From: Auxenochlorella pyrenoidosa | Lineage: Eukaryota > Chlorophyta > Trebouxiophyceae > Chlorellales > Chlorellaceae | Direction of reading: 5' to 3' | Assembly: GCA_001430745.1 (NCBI GenBank) | Contig: KQ482030.1 | Coordinates: forward strand, 343,856 to 404,210 | Length of the DNA stretch: 60,355 nt | In this document: in pieces, positions 13,726-25,500 of the stretch | How the letters are laid out: each line of letters begins with the position of its first letter | Numbering within the stretch: position 1 is the stretch's first letter | Program-made: the position numbers and the translations under genes | Notes under the pieces: model-generated | What the model was told of the DNA's origin: nothing | Database searches by the model: none | The model's input: the letters and a program-made list of their open reading frames with translations, nothing else

Positions 13726-16081
13726 ATGGCGTCAGCTCACCCACTCCTCACCCGCTGCCCATCTTCCGGCGTCTTCTCGGGGATAAGAAGCCCATCCCGC
13801 TCCTCCCTGCACTACCGGCGCACAGTCCAACCCTCCCGTAGTCATCTCCACGCAACCGAAAGCTCCATGCCCGGCGCCCTGACCCCTGCGGTCGGCCAGC
13901 GACCCCTGAGCGCGATCGACAAAGTGAAGAGCGAGAAAGCTCTGGCGGCTGCGGCGGCAGCAGCGGACGCGGCTGCCGCCGGCGCCCAGACGTGAGCGGG
14001 TGCCGCCGCCAGCGCTGCCTGCATGTGTCGGCTCCATCCGAGCCCTGAACCTGCCCGCGTGGATGCAAGCAAGGCCTGGCCTGTGTTGCTTTCTGGCTGC
14101 CGCTCGCAGACCATCCCAGAGCCATCTGGGGCCGCCTTGAGCGGGGCTGCCGCCCCGGCACCTAACGCCCGCATCACCAAGTTGCTCGACCATTGCTTCG
14201 ACCCCTGCCCTGCAGGTACACGCGCGGCCCCAAGGGGGAGGTGGACATGGACCGCCTCATCAAGCTGCCCTGGGCGCAGGTGTGTGGGTACGTGGCAGGG
14301 CTGGCGGGGGTGAGCCCGGGGTCGGGCCGGTATCGCCTCACCAGTTACCTAAGCGGCCAGGGCTGGTGCGAGTCCCTGTCAGACTCTGTGAGCTGGTGCA
14401 CGTTCCCTGCAGCAATGCTGAGAGCTTCCAGGGCAGCTGCCCCAGCAGCGTGCTGCTCGCCTGCAGCTCTGGCCCTTCGTCGGGCCGCCCTGACAGCGCA
14501 GCGCAGCGGTGCACCCCATCTGCCTGCCTGCTTGATGCGTGGAGACGGCGCGTGCCCCGGCCTGCGCGTTGCCTTGCCCAGTTGTCCCTGCTCTTGGCAC
14601 TGCTGCGCCCCCTCAAGATTGCCCCTGCCTGCCCGACCCCCCCTGCAGGAGCTGCTGGAGCAGCCGGACATGCAGACGGTGCTCACCTGCGGCGCTATGA
14701 GCAAGGCGTCGCAGCCGGGCGCAGCCAACGCGATCGACCCCGACCACCTGGTGGGTCTCTCTGCCGACCCAGCTAAATACAAACGAAGTTGTTCAGGAAA
14801 GGCAGCCCCCCCTCCCGCCTGGCCTGTGGTCGCCCGCCTGTGGCATGCACGCGGTGGCATGCACGCGGCAGCCAATTCGGGGCATGCGCTCCCCCTGGAG
14901 CCGCTGCCCCACGCTGCGCACCCCAGCCCCGAGCTCCTGCCTGCCCCCCTGTCGGCTGGGCCCAAACCTGCCCAAACCTGCCCCTGCCCCCCCCCGTCGG
15001 CTTGGCCTCAACCTGCCCAGATCTGGCCCCCCACCCCCTTCCTTGGCGCAGTTCCTGTCGCTGCTGCGCCAGGACCTCATCCGCGACCTGCTGTTCCTGT
15101 GGAACCCACGGGAGCGCGCGTTCCACACCCTCATGGCGGTGGGCATGGACGTGTGCGGGCACCCGTCCATCGTGCACGGCGGCTTCACCTCGGGTGCGCG
15201 CCCCCCTGCCTGCCTGCCTGCCTTGCCTTGCCCGCGGCGAGGATGCGCCTGCCGCCTTGTGTGTGTTTGCAGCTAGTCTAGCTGCGCTTGGCACTGCAGT
15301 GTCCAGACGTCCTCCCGACTAACCTGCAACACCCCACCCCACCCCGCCTTTGGCTCGCCTCTGTGCAGCCATGATTGACGAGACCACCGGCGGGCTGGTG
15401 TACGAGCTGAAGAAGGCTGGGGAGCTGGGGGAGGGCAGCGCCTTCACCGCGCGCCTCGAGGTGGGAAGGGGGGATCGAGGCATCCTGCAGGCTGCTTGCT
15501 TGAGTGTGCCGGCCCTGGGCAGGCCATACTGCCATCTCCTGGTGCGTTGCCTGCATAGCTGGGTCGTGTGTGGAATGGGCCGGCTGCAGGCGCCTGCGCC
15601 GAGGCGCCTTCCGCACACTGGCACCCCCCGTGCATGCATGCCCACAGGTGCCTCTGTGGTGGATCTCCTCTGCTCCGTCTGTGCAATCCTGCCCGCTCTC
15701 GCTCCCGATCGGCCTGCAGGTGGACTACAAGCGGCCGATGCCCTCCAACACGGATGTCGTCTGCACCGCTCGGGTGGAGAAGGTGGAGGGGCGCAAGGTG
15801 CGCTGGCAGCAGGAGCAGGAGGGCTCCAAACCTGCAGCCCCGGCCGGTGGAGGGAGGTCAGCTGGCTGTGGCTCGTTGTGCCATGATACGCTTTCCGTGT
15901 CAGCTATTGCTGCCGATTCCTAACCTTTCATGCTGTCCGCCACGCGCCTCGCCTGCAGATCTGGACTGTGGCAGAGGTGGCAGACCGTCCTGGCGGCACT
16001 GTGTACGCCACCGGGCGCGCCCTCTATGTCACGCCACGCAGCCAGGCGGAGAAGCAGGAGCAGCAGCAGCAGCAGCAGTAG
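13726..16081 (+). CDS. Hotdog-fold thioesterase (4HBT/PaaI, THEM4-like)
   Basis: Predicted acyl-CoA or acyl-ACP thioesterase. Exons: 13726-13991, 14216-14279, 14649-14750, 15052-15193, 15369-15460, 15720-15797, 15959-16081 (288 residues, all joins in phase, all GT donors). The hotdog helix region carries PSIVHGGFTSAMIDETTGGL, the HGG...DE pattern of the PaaI/THEM4 group, followed by the strands VDYKRPMPSNTDVVCTARV and GRALYVTP. The first 90 residues are Ser/Arg/Ala-rich, with an Ala-rich run just before exon 2, and look like an organelle-targeting region. The extreme C-terminus is a short poly-Gln run encoded by CAG repeats. Substrate cannot be inferred. Confidence 0.85.
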
Positions 16082-16828
16082 GGCTGCAGTGAGGTGGGCA
16101 GGCTCGCGCAAGCCCCTGGCTAACTGACGACACCAGGATTCAAGGCGCGCCTGAAGGCGGCGCCCTGGCGCGTGCTTCGCTGCGCTTTCCCCCCTAAACT
16201 CCCGGTCCCGAGCTGTTTTATCCTTGCCCAATTCATGATTTGAACCTGTTGGGGAGCCTTGTCACATACATACCTCTGTACCTCTACTGCCTGTCGGCTG
16301 CCCTCGCCGGGTTAACACCCCCGTGCAAACTGCGCCCTGCCCCTCCCCGGCTGCATGTCAGCCGACACTGATCCATCCTGCTGGTGTACTCATTCGCTTA
16401 GCGTGGCGCTCTGCCAGCTGCTGCCACCAATGTGCAAGGCCTGGTAATGCAGCATGACACGAGTCCTGACGACAGGCTGGTCAGGCTGTGCCAGGATGGC
16501 ATGTGTGGCTGCCATTTGCGTGTTGACATGACAAGAGCTGAATGCAAGGATTTGCAATGGCTGCATGTCATCAGTGAGCCATGGTGAGCAGCTCTGGGAG
16601 TTGACTAGCAGCAGACCGCGTTCAAACGTCCGCGCCAGCGAGGCGGCGAGTCAGCGCAGGGCAGACAAACCTTTTCGTGCCGGTTTCGATCGCTGTGCGT
16701 GGCCCATTGCTTCATTTTGCTGCTCGAGCAATCCTGAGAGTATGGCACCGTACCGGGGTGCGCGATAGCAGGTTGTTAAGCTTGACACCCCTTTTCCCTT
16801 GGCCTCGGCGCAATCAAAGCCCAGCACC
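16082..16828. other. Intergenic: thioesterase 3' UTR and SGNH gene A promoter
   Basis: No gene, RNA gene or repeat seen in 747 bp. The frame of SGNH gene A is open upstream of its ATG at 16829, but I found no earlier ATG in it. Confidence 0.4.
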
Positions 16829-19800
16829 ATGTCGAGCAGTTCGGTAGAAGATGGGTTGCTTGGATCGCGGGGTTCTAGCCCCAACAGCAGCCCCCGAGCT
16901 GGCGGCAGGCTAGCCTGGCTGCCCGGCCCCTGGGTTCCAGTCACCGCCCTGGCGGCTGCGTTGCTCACCTTGGGGCTGCTGTCGCTGCGAGCGGGGCCCG
17001 CGGGCGGGGGAGTGCGCTTCAAAGGTGAGTGCTGCATGACGGTGCGGATGTTGGCAATCGTCGGCGCGCCGCCATGCTGTCTGTAGCTGTGCCGCCTGTT
17101 GCCTGGCAAGCTGGCATCTCTTTTGTGCACACAAACGCATGCAGAGATGGTGATGGATCGGGCCCCGGCAGAGCTGGGAGCGCAGGTGTGTCCTCGGCAG
17201 CAGCTGGCAGCGCGCTGATGCCCCCCCACCCCAGCACACTTCCTGCAAGTCACCTGCAGCACACTGATCATATTGCTCCTGTTGTGTGGTTACCTCCGGC
17301 ACAGATGGCTGTACCAATATATGTTGCCGTGCCATGCTATGCAGGGGTCAACCACGCAGGCAGCATTCTGCCCAGTGTGTGCAAAATGCCCTGCAGCAAA
17401 CGCCTGCCCGCCCCCAAGGGACTGTCCACGTTGCCCTGCTCCAGTACAGCCAGCAGCAGCGGCAGCAACAGAACAGCCCTGCAGGAGACAAGAAGCAGCA
17501 GCGGCAGCAGCAGCAGGGAAGCAGCAGCAGCGGAGCGGCGGCGGCAGCAGCCCTGCTGGCTCTGGCCAGCCCCAGGACGTTGTGGCGGCCTGGGCAGAGC
17601 GGCTGACAGTCCCCTGGGGGCCACTGCTGACGCAAGAGGAGGCGGAGCGCGGCCTGTCGTATTGGGGCAGCGGCGAGCGGCTCAAGAGGTTTGCGGCAAA
17701 GCTCATGGCGGGCAAGCCCGTCAAGGTGCGCGGCGGGAGCAGCTTGCTATGAGAACCAACGCCCCTGCATCTTCTGTGGTGGCGGGCAGGGCTCGCCCCA
17801 CTAGTGTGCGCGCCATGGCTGGCCAGTGCACCGCAGGTTGCTTTGTCAGCGAGGGCACCTGCCCAGGCTGTGCATCACTTCCCCTCCCGCTCTCCAGCTG
17901 CCGCTCATTTGCTGCTGTCTCAGCAGAACTGCTCTTTCCCTCAGCCGACTCATGCCTGTGGCTCCTCTGGCCCGTCCGCAGGTGTACACGCTGGGGGCCA
18001 GTGTGACGCGTGGCATCGGCACAACAGATAGGCAGTACAGCTATGCGTCCCGCTTCTTCCAGTACATCAACAGCACCTTCCCTCACAGGCGGGTCGGGCG
18101 TGCCAGCCAGGACATGCCGCCCAGCCGTCTGTCAGGCGGTCGATGGTTGCCGCAGGGCCGCCCACTGCTTGGCGTGCCCTACCGTGCGCTGCATGCGCCC
18201 GTGTCACGTGCGGTTTGTATGACGGATCTCTAGTTTGATCGCTCTTGCCCGGGTGCAGGCACCACGAGTTTGTGAACCGCGGCATTGGCGGCACAAGCTC
18301 CGCTATCTACTCGGTCTGCGCCGAGCACATGGTGAAGCAGGTGTGCCTGCAGCCAGCTGCCCTGCCCGCCAGCACCGCACGCGCGTGGCGGGAGCAAGCT
18401 CCCCACCGGGCTGGTTTTGGCAGCCCTCTAAGCGGAGAACAAATGCAAACACCCTGTCGTGGTCTCGCTGTGGATACACTCTGGCTGCAGGACGCCGACC
18501 TCGTTGTGCTCGAGTTTTCTGCCAACGACAAGAGGGACGCGCCCTACTCTGACCCGGAGCGCAAGGGCTACGAGCAGCTCATCCGCAAGCTGCTCAACAT
18601 GCAGGGCAGGTGGGAACAGGAGACCCAATGTGGTGCTGCAGCTGCCCAGCAAGGCACTGCCTTGAGGCCTGGCAGGCGCTCTCGAAATTGCCGGCTGTGA
18701 TTGTAAATGGGTCCAGTGTTCGGCCCTGCCCCAAATTTTAAGGCCCTTTGATCTTCCCACTTGACCCTCCCTCTGCTGCTTCAGGCCAGCACTCATCCAG
18801 CTGCACCACTATGCCTGGTGAGGAGAGAACAGTCGTCTGTGTGTGCACTGCAGGGCAGCTAAAACAAAAAAACCACCAGTCTGCAGTATTCCGGCCATTC
18901 CTGGAGCTTGCCTCGCAGCCGCAACCTTGCTGCGATGCTGCCGCCAACCGCAGGTGGCACGCCATCGGGGATGGAATCGTGGACGGCGGCCTCTTCTACT
19001 TTCCTGCTGCCGAGGCGCAGCTGGGCGTGTTTGCCCAGGCAAGCCCGGGGGAGCAGAGCTGGGGCTGAGGCGGGGGCCAACAACAGTGTCGAGCCAGGCA
19101 GGCAGCCCACATGTGTAGATACCATCAAAGCCAGGTGCTCTCATCCAACTGCACCGCTTGCCTGCCACATGGCCTTGGCTGTGCCTCCTGCACTTCTGAC
19201 TTTTCTCTTCTTGCAGTATTACGACTTCCCTTCCGTGTCTGTGCGTGCGGCGATGTGGCATCTGATGCGTGCCAGGGTGGACCAGTTCAATGTGAGGCTG
19301 CGCTTGCGACCATTTCCTGCCACTTGCTGCGGGCCCTCTGCTCAAGCTGCCCTGACTCGCCGGTGTTGCTGGGTTCCGCTCGTTTGACCCGACAGCAAGG
19401 CAGTGCAGGGACGCCATGGCTTGCCTTGCTCCTCGGCCCTGTCTCGCCACCCAGCAGCGCCAGCCGCTTGCCTGCCCTTGCCTCGTAGCCGGATGCGGCA
19501 CGGCTCGGCGCCACCACCTCGCCCTCAGAGTATTCCATCCCCGGGGCCGAGCCAGGTGCTGAGAAGGTGTACTGGTACCGCGACCGGTGAGGCCCTTGTA
19601 AGCACAGCGCCCCGCCTTGCCGGCTGGCAGGTTTTGGCAGGAGCAGAGGCAGGCAGGCTGTGCGCGCCATGCGGCTGCCCCTGCCTCAGTGGCTGCCCAG
19701 TTCCGCGACTTTAGTGCCCCCTGATCCTCGGCCCGGGCCGGGTACTCGTGCACACCCCCTGCAGCACTCACCCGGGTGACGAGGGCCACGGCATGATGGC

Positions 19801-21673
19801 CGAGCTGCTGGCCCACGCCCTGGCCCGGGCAGTCATAGACACCCTGTCGCCGCGCCCACGGCTGCACCTGGCGCGGCGTGACGCCGACCTGACCCCCGCC
19901 CAAGACGAGCATGGCCTGCCCCTGCCCATGATCCCTGGGAACGCTGCCACGCCCACCACGCTGTGCGCGATAGAGGTGGGTGGGTGTGTGAGGATGTGGG
20001 TGGGAAGGGGGGCTGCTGTGGTGGGCAGGCTGGGGCGGCATCCTTGTGGCATACTGTGCACGTGGACAGCTTGCTTCCGCTCCGACTTGTCCCGCAGCTG
20101 GCAGACTTCTAGCTGCCAGAGCTTCCTGTTGACAGTCTTTCTTGCAAGCGTTGGGCGACATCCAGGAGCTGGTGTGGGCAAGGCGCCCTCCTTGAGCGCA
20201 AGCAGCCTCGCCACACACAACAAGCAGACAGGCGCTCCCGCCCCATCTGAGCATGTCCTCGCTCCCCTCCGCTGGCCCCCCCTCCCTGCAGGAGGACTTC
20301 AAGCAGGTGGTGGTGGCCACCTCCGGTTTCCAGTACAAGCCGGAGCGGCCCACCGCCAGGAACTTTGTGGAGCAGAAGGTGGGGGCCGCGCCTGTGTGTG
20401 TGTGGTGGTGGTGGTGGTGGTGGTGGTGGTGGTGGGTGGGTAGGTGGGTGGGTGGGTGGGGGAAGGGCGGGGGTATTGCCCACGCGTGGTGCAGCGCCCG
20501 CATTCCCTGCGCGCACACTGCTTCATGCGTACACTGCTTGATGTTTCTCCGGATCGGTGGGCCCAGCCTGTGAGCCTGCCTCTTAGACGCCCGCCCCGCC
20601 TGCGCCCCCGCCCTGCAGTGGGGCTGGAGCGCAAAGACCCCCGGTGAGCGCGTGGCCGAGCCAGCTTAGGGCAGGGCTGCACAGCATGCTAAGTATCTGT
20701 GTGCACATGTTAGCACCTGTGTGCAGGCCAGCAGGCCGGCAAGGCCCCCACAGTCAGGCGTGTAGCGTTGCCAGGCCGCCGGGCTGGCCCCCCCCGCTGG
20801 TCTGCCTGCTGTCACAAGTTCCGTTGTGGATAGACAGACTTCAAGCCCAAACAAGCAAGCAAGCTGCGCCTCCCGCTGCTGCAGGCGCCTGGGCAGAGAT
20901 GGAGTTTGACAGCGAGTCGGGATTTGTGGACCTGGCTGGCAATGGCACCGACGGCAAGGCGCAGGTGGGCGCCTGGGGCAGCACCCTTAGGGCGTTGCAC
21001 CCGCGGGTGGCCGCGGGTGCTGTTCCCAGATGGGGGCTGCCAGCGCCAGGTCTTGGGGCTGCTTGCCTACCGGCGCATGGCAACTCTGCATTGACGGCCG
21101 GCCATGCTTGCTGCCCACACGGCGCATGGGCTGCCATTGACTGCACCGCAGGTGTCGCTGTCATACCTGAAGAGCTACCGCGGCATGGGCACGGCGCGGG
21201 TGGCCTGCGTGGCTGGCTGCGCCTGCGAGCCTCAGCTGCTCGACGGCACCTGGGAGACTGAGGTGTCGCTGCAGCAGATCCTGCAGTTCTGGGTGAGTGG
21301 GGGGGGGGGGGCACAGCCCTGCTGGTGCGACGAGTGTGCTGCCTGCCGCTCTGGTTGGGGTTGGGAATGGAGGTGGGGGGCAACGCTGCCGGCATGCCAT
21401 GCTGCCAGATCAACCACCCCCCACCCACCCACCCTTCCGCCGCACCACCACCACTTATGCACACACACTATGATGCCCCGCTGCGTCGGCGCTGCCGCGC
21501 AGGTGTCTCGTCACAAGCGGTGCCGCGTGCGCGTCACCGTGCTGCCCGCGCCCGGGGCGGTGCCCCAGCGGGGGCACAAGGTGCAGCTGCTGGCGGCGAT
21601 GGTGTCCCACTTCTCGGTGCGGCTGACCACTTATGTCGACCAGGTCAAGGTGCTGCACCAGGCCACCAATTGA
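16829..21673 (+). CDS. Membrane-anchored SGNH/GDSL-like hydrolase, gene A
   Basis: Sixteen exons: 16829-17024, 17145-17185, 17345-17725, 17982-18088, 18259-18340, 18491-18609, 18785-18817, 18954-19038, 19217-19291, 19489-19586, 19765-19975, 20292-20378, 20619-20643, 20885-20964, 21152-21292, 21503-21673 (643 residues). A hydrophobic segment (VTALAAALLTLGLLSL) near residue 40 makes a type II signal anchor. A Cys/Pro- and Ala/Gln-rich stalk follows. The SGNH blocks are YTLGASVTRG (block I, Ser about residue 213), VVLEFSANDK (block III Asn) and RTHPGDEGHG (block V His). The C-terminal domain starts at about KWGWSAKTPG and contains SYLKSYRGMG and CVAGCACEP. The pattern suggests a secretory-pathway esterase, perhaps on wall polysaccharide; the substrate is unknown. 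Introns 4 and 8 have GC donors. Gene B downstream is a paralogue. Confidence 0.75.
20380..20462 (+). repeat. G-rich (GTG)n / (GGGT)n tract at an intron 5' end
   Basis: It starts right after the donor of SGNH gene A intron 12 and consists of GTGG and GGTGGGT units. The tract could form G-quadruplexes in RNA. Confidence 0.75.
20814..20864 (+). repeat. Intronic dispersed repeat, copy 1
   Basis: CAAGTTCCGTTGTGGATAGA followed by CAGACTTCAAGCCCAAACAA and GCAAGC units. It matches copy 2 at 32120-32187 apart from scattered changes and a longer GCAA tail. It lies in SGNH gene A intron 13, 20 bp before the next exon. Confidence 0.75.
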
Positions 21674-22541
21674 GGCCCTGTCAGGTTGCTGAAGCAGACC
21701 ACAACGGAGGGTTCTGCCTGAGATGTTCTTTTCTGCCGCACCAGGCCATCCCCTGGATTGCTGGCGTGCACCCCTGCCTCTGTTGCTCCGCTGCCGTGCC
21801 TTGCCTCTCTGCACAAACGAGTGTTGCCATCCTCTGTCGTTTCACTGTTGTGTTGTTGCAGTTGCTTCCTCTTGGGCTCCCTCTGCCGCTCTGCTTGTCA
21901 AGCTCCTCCTGTTGACGTGATGCCTTCTGCTTCTTCTTCCCCAGCCTGGATCTAACCTCTTGATTGCAACATATCATCGATACTGATGCTTGCAGGCACA
22001 CCCTTGCTGTAGGATGGTGAAAGTCTCAACACACTGTGGGCATATTATGGCGCTTCAACATTGGGTGTTGAATGAGTCGCAGCTGCCTTTCAGGAGGTCC
22101 AGTTCAAGCAACGGAGGTGCTGTAGCATTTCTGCAGCATTCCTGTGCCGGCAGTGGGAGGGCTTGATGGCGGCACGTGTTGTCTGCCAGGATGTGCGCCC
22201 AACTGATAACAGACAAGACAGGCTCGCATTTTTCTGCAGCTTGCCAGCACAGAACCTGTGGAAAGGCCCTCATGCCATAGCAGGCATCTGCCCTCATGCT
22301 GGGCACTGGCAACCTTGCCCGACAGGGGATCCCTGCAGCTACCAAATGAGTGCTTGATTAACTGCAAGTGCATCGAGCCATTCGGCGCACAAGAAAGGCC
22401 GAGAAGGCGACAATTGGGCATGCCCCTGCAGTACAAGAGTGAGGTACACACCAGTAGGTATGGGGCTCTGCGTTGCTCCCGACGCGTGCAATAGACTCTC
22501 GTGGCTTGTACATACCCGCTCCACGGCAGTGCTCGGCGCAA
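21674..22541. other. Intergenic between SGNH genes A and B
   Basis: 868 bp, less GC-rich than its neighbours, containing the gene A 3' UTR and the gene B promoter. No other gene recognised. Confidence 0.4.
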
Positions 22542-25500
22542 ATGGGGGCTGCAGCCGAGGCCAGGCTCCTGGGCCGCCGGCCGAGCCCCGCTGCATACGC
22601 ACTGTCCGTCATTACTGCGGTGGTGTTTAGTGCGGCCTACCTAGGCGGCTGTCAAAGCGGTGAGCGAGAACGGCTTGTGGGTCGCTGGCAGGTAGTTCAG
22701 TTCTGGCAGCCCCGGAGCTCACTTTCAGTGCTCAAACAATTGGTGTGAGTATTTGAGCAAGCTGAGGGGTCTGTCGGGCAGCGGTAGCCCAGCTACATGT
22801 GGGCGCAGAGCCAACCAAATCTGGCAGCGCGTTTTGAGAAGAGCTCCTCTGCTTCAGTTTCGTGATGAAAAGGCCGTTTCAAAGCATGCAAATGCGCCGG
22901 AACCCCCCTCCGACGCAGGGAGGCTGTCGCTCTGCCCGGCCTGGACGGCGCGGCGCCTGCCGCCTGTCGCACGTGCCTGCAGCCCTTATCGCACCCCGCC
23001 GCCGGTGCGCACCCAACTGGCTTTGCACAGCGTACATGGAAGATCGCAGTTTTGCCAACGGTGCAGCCGCTGCGACAGGCGACTCCGCATGCCACGGCGC
23101 CGCTGGCAGCGCAGCCTGCCATCGACATGCCATCACGGCTGTATGCTTCACTGCGGTGAGCTGCTAATCCTTGCGACCCCCTCATTCGCTCATGTGATGC
23201 AACCGCTGCTGCCACGCAGATCATCAATGGAGGCAAGCCGTTCCTGCCTGCCGATGCACTGCGGCGTGGCACCGCCAACTTTGGCTCTGGGCAGCGCATG
23301 GAGCGGCTGGGGCAGAAGCTGCTGGCGGGGCAGCCGGTGACCGTCACCTTCCTGGGAGGTTCCATCACATGGGGGCGGGTGAGCAGCAGGCTGGGCAGGG
23401 CACCTGATGCTGCAGGGCGGGGCACACGTGGCGTTGGGCGGGGCGCTGCCCTGCCATGCTGCAGGTGCAGCACGACGCGCTGGTCGCAGGCCTCGTGCCC
23501 AGCGTGCTGAATTAGTGTGGGCAGCGCAGTGCCATGAGCCGACAGAGGCGCTCGCTCTCAGTGTGCCCTGTGGCATGCGCAGCGCGTCTTGCTCCCTGCC
23601 CACCACATCTCTGCCCTCCGCGTCGTGCTGCGCCCGCGCCTCGGCCACTCGTCGGCGCCGTTCCTGTGCTGCTGTGGTGCTCGAGCCCGCGGCTGCTCGC
23701 CGTGCTGACAGCCCCATTCATTGCCTGCAGCAGCGAGCGCGTCACCTCTGCAGCATGCACACAAGCTGCTCGTCACTCTCTTTTGGGGCCACCGCACGCC
23801 CCGCCCCGCCTGCAGGGCGGCAACGAGGGCGGCTCCTTTGCTCATGCATACCAGCTGCTTAGGCACACAAGCTGCCCGCCTCTCTTCCCCTCCGCCTGCA
23901 GGGCGGCAACGAGGGCGGCTCCTTTGTGCGGCGCTTCTCCGAGTGGCTCAACGCCACGTGGCCGCACCCGGGGCACCGCATCGTGAACCAGGGCCTGCCC
24001 GCCGTCACCTCGGCGCTCTTTGCCGCCTGCTACGACAAGGTGCCCGAGGACTCAGACCTGGTGAGGGCACTCTGGTGGTTTTGGCTGTGCTGATTTTGGT
24101 CGTGCTGGTTCTGAGTTGTGCCGGTTTCGGTTTTGCCGATTTCGGTCGTGCGATTCGCCTGGTCGCCTGGTCGTCGCCTTCAGTGCTCCGGGGCTGTGGC
24201 GGGTGCTTGGGCGGTCATTGCAGGTGCCACTCCTGGCGCCTCGATCAGCCAGTCAGCTGGGCTGCCGTCGTGCCCTGCCTGCCGCCCGCTCGGCAGGGTG
24301 CAGCGCAGCAGCCAGAGGTGACGGGAGGTCTCGGCTGGCCTCCCCCGGCGCGGCCCTGCCCCGCCCCTGCCCTTCTGGGCATGCTGTCGTGCTGAAGAGC
24401 CGCCAGAGCCAGCCCGCCGGCGTGTGAAGTGCGTGGGGATCGACCGGGAGGAGCACCGAGGGCGAGACCGCTGTGCTGGGCCACTCCTCTTGCAGGTGGT
24501 GCTCGACTTTGCGGTCAACGACGGGCACGTCTCCCCCAACGGCCGCGACAAGCTGGGCTACTCTTTTGACGGCGGCGCGCGCCGCGGCTTTGAGCAGCTG
24601 CTGCGCAAGTCGCTCAAGCTGCCGGGCCAGCCGGCGGTGGCGCTGCTGCAGTTCTTCTCCTGGAATGCCACGCGGGACAAGATCGAGGTGGGGGCGCCGG
24701 GGGTGTGGGGTGGGTCGGGGTGGGGATGCGAGGCGAGGCGAGGCGAGGGAGGCGTGCAGGCACCATGTGTGCACCAGCAGCTCATACCAGCACGCTGGCG
24801 TGACCCATATGGGGGCCGCCTCTGGGAGGGCTGCCCCGTCCGGCTGAGCCCGTCCGGTTGAGCCCTCCGCCGCGTGCTGCTCCCCTGCCCCGCGCGCGCG
24901 CAGGTGGAGGGCATCGGCGGCGTGCCGGTGGGCGAGTCGTTCTTCTGGCGCACCATTGAGGACGAGCTGTCCACCATCGGGGCCTACTACGACGCCCCCA
25001 TCCTGTCGCTGCGCAACGCCGTGTTCCACCTGCTGAGGGAGCAGCGCCACGGCTTCAGGGTGCGTTCGGGAGGAGGAGGAAAGGGTGCAAAACGTGGTGG
25101 AAACGTGGAAAATCTCCTCTGTTTGCGCTGGAAAGCTGTTTGGGTTCGGGGGTGTGCGGTGGTGGCGGCGAGCGCCGTCGCGCCGGCCTGCGTGCGCGGC
25201 GCGGCACTGCCAGGCTGCAGCAGGGGCGCGGCCGCCTGCCCGCTGCCTGCCGGACCCTCGCCGCTGGAAGCAGGAGTTGACGCTGGCGGCGCCCTGCCCC
25301 CCCAAACCCCACCCCCACCCCTGCGCGTTTGCCCCGCCCCTGCAGTACAACGTCAGCCTGCATGCCCTGGTGGACTCTGGCGCCCCTCCCGAGGAGCAGG
25401 AGGCGGAGAAGGAGGCGCAGTTCTTCTGGGACGAAAACCACCCGTGGGACCGCACCGGGCACAGGCACGTTTGTTTTTGGGGGGGGGGGAGCCAGGCAGT

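Noticed and set aside
18809..20518. 569-codon open frame on the minus strand
   Set aside because: It lies antisense across many SGNH gene A exons whose splice joins and active-site motifs are convincing. It shows no domain and contains His/Pro runs from the GTG repeat; a GC-driven shadow.
22862..23155. Alternative second exon of SGNH gene B starting at 23050 and reading a Pro/Ala linker (LPTVQPLRQATPHATAPLAA)
   Set aside because: It looks more natural as a stalk but ends out of phase with the well-supported exon at 23220. The phase-consistent exon 22983-23155 was preferred, with low confidence.
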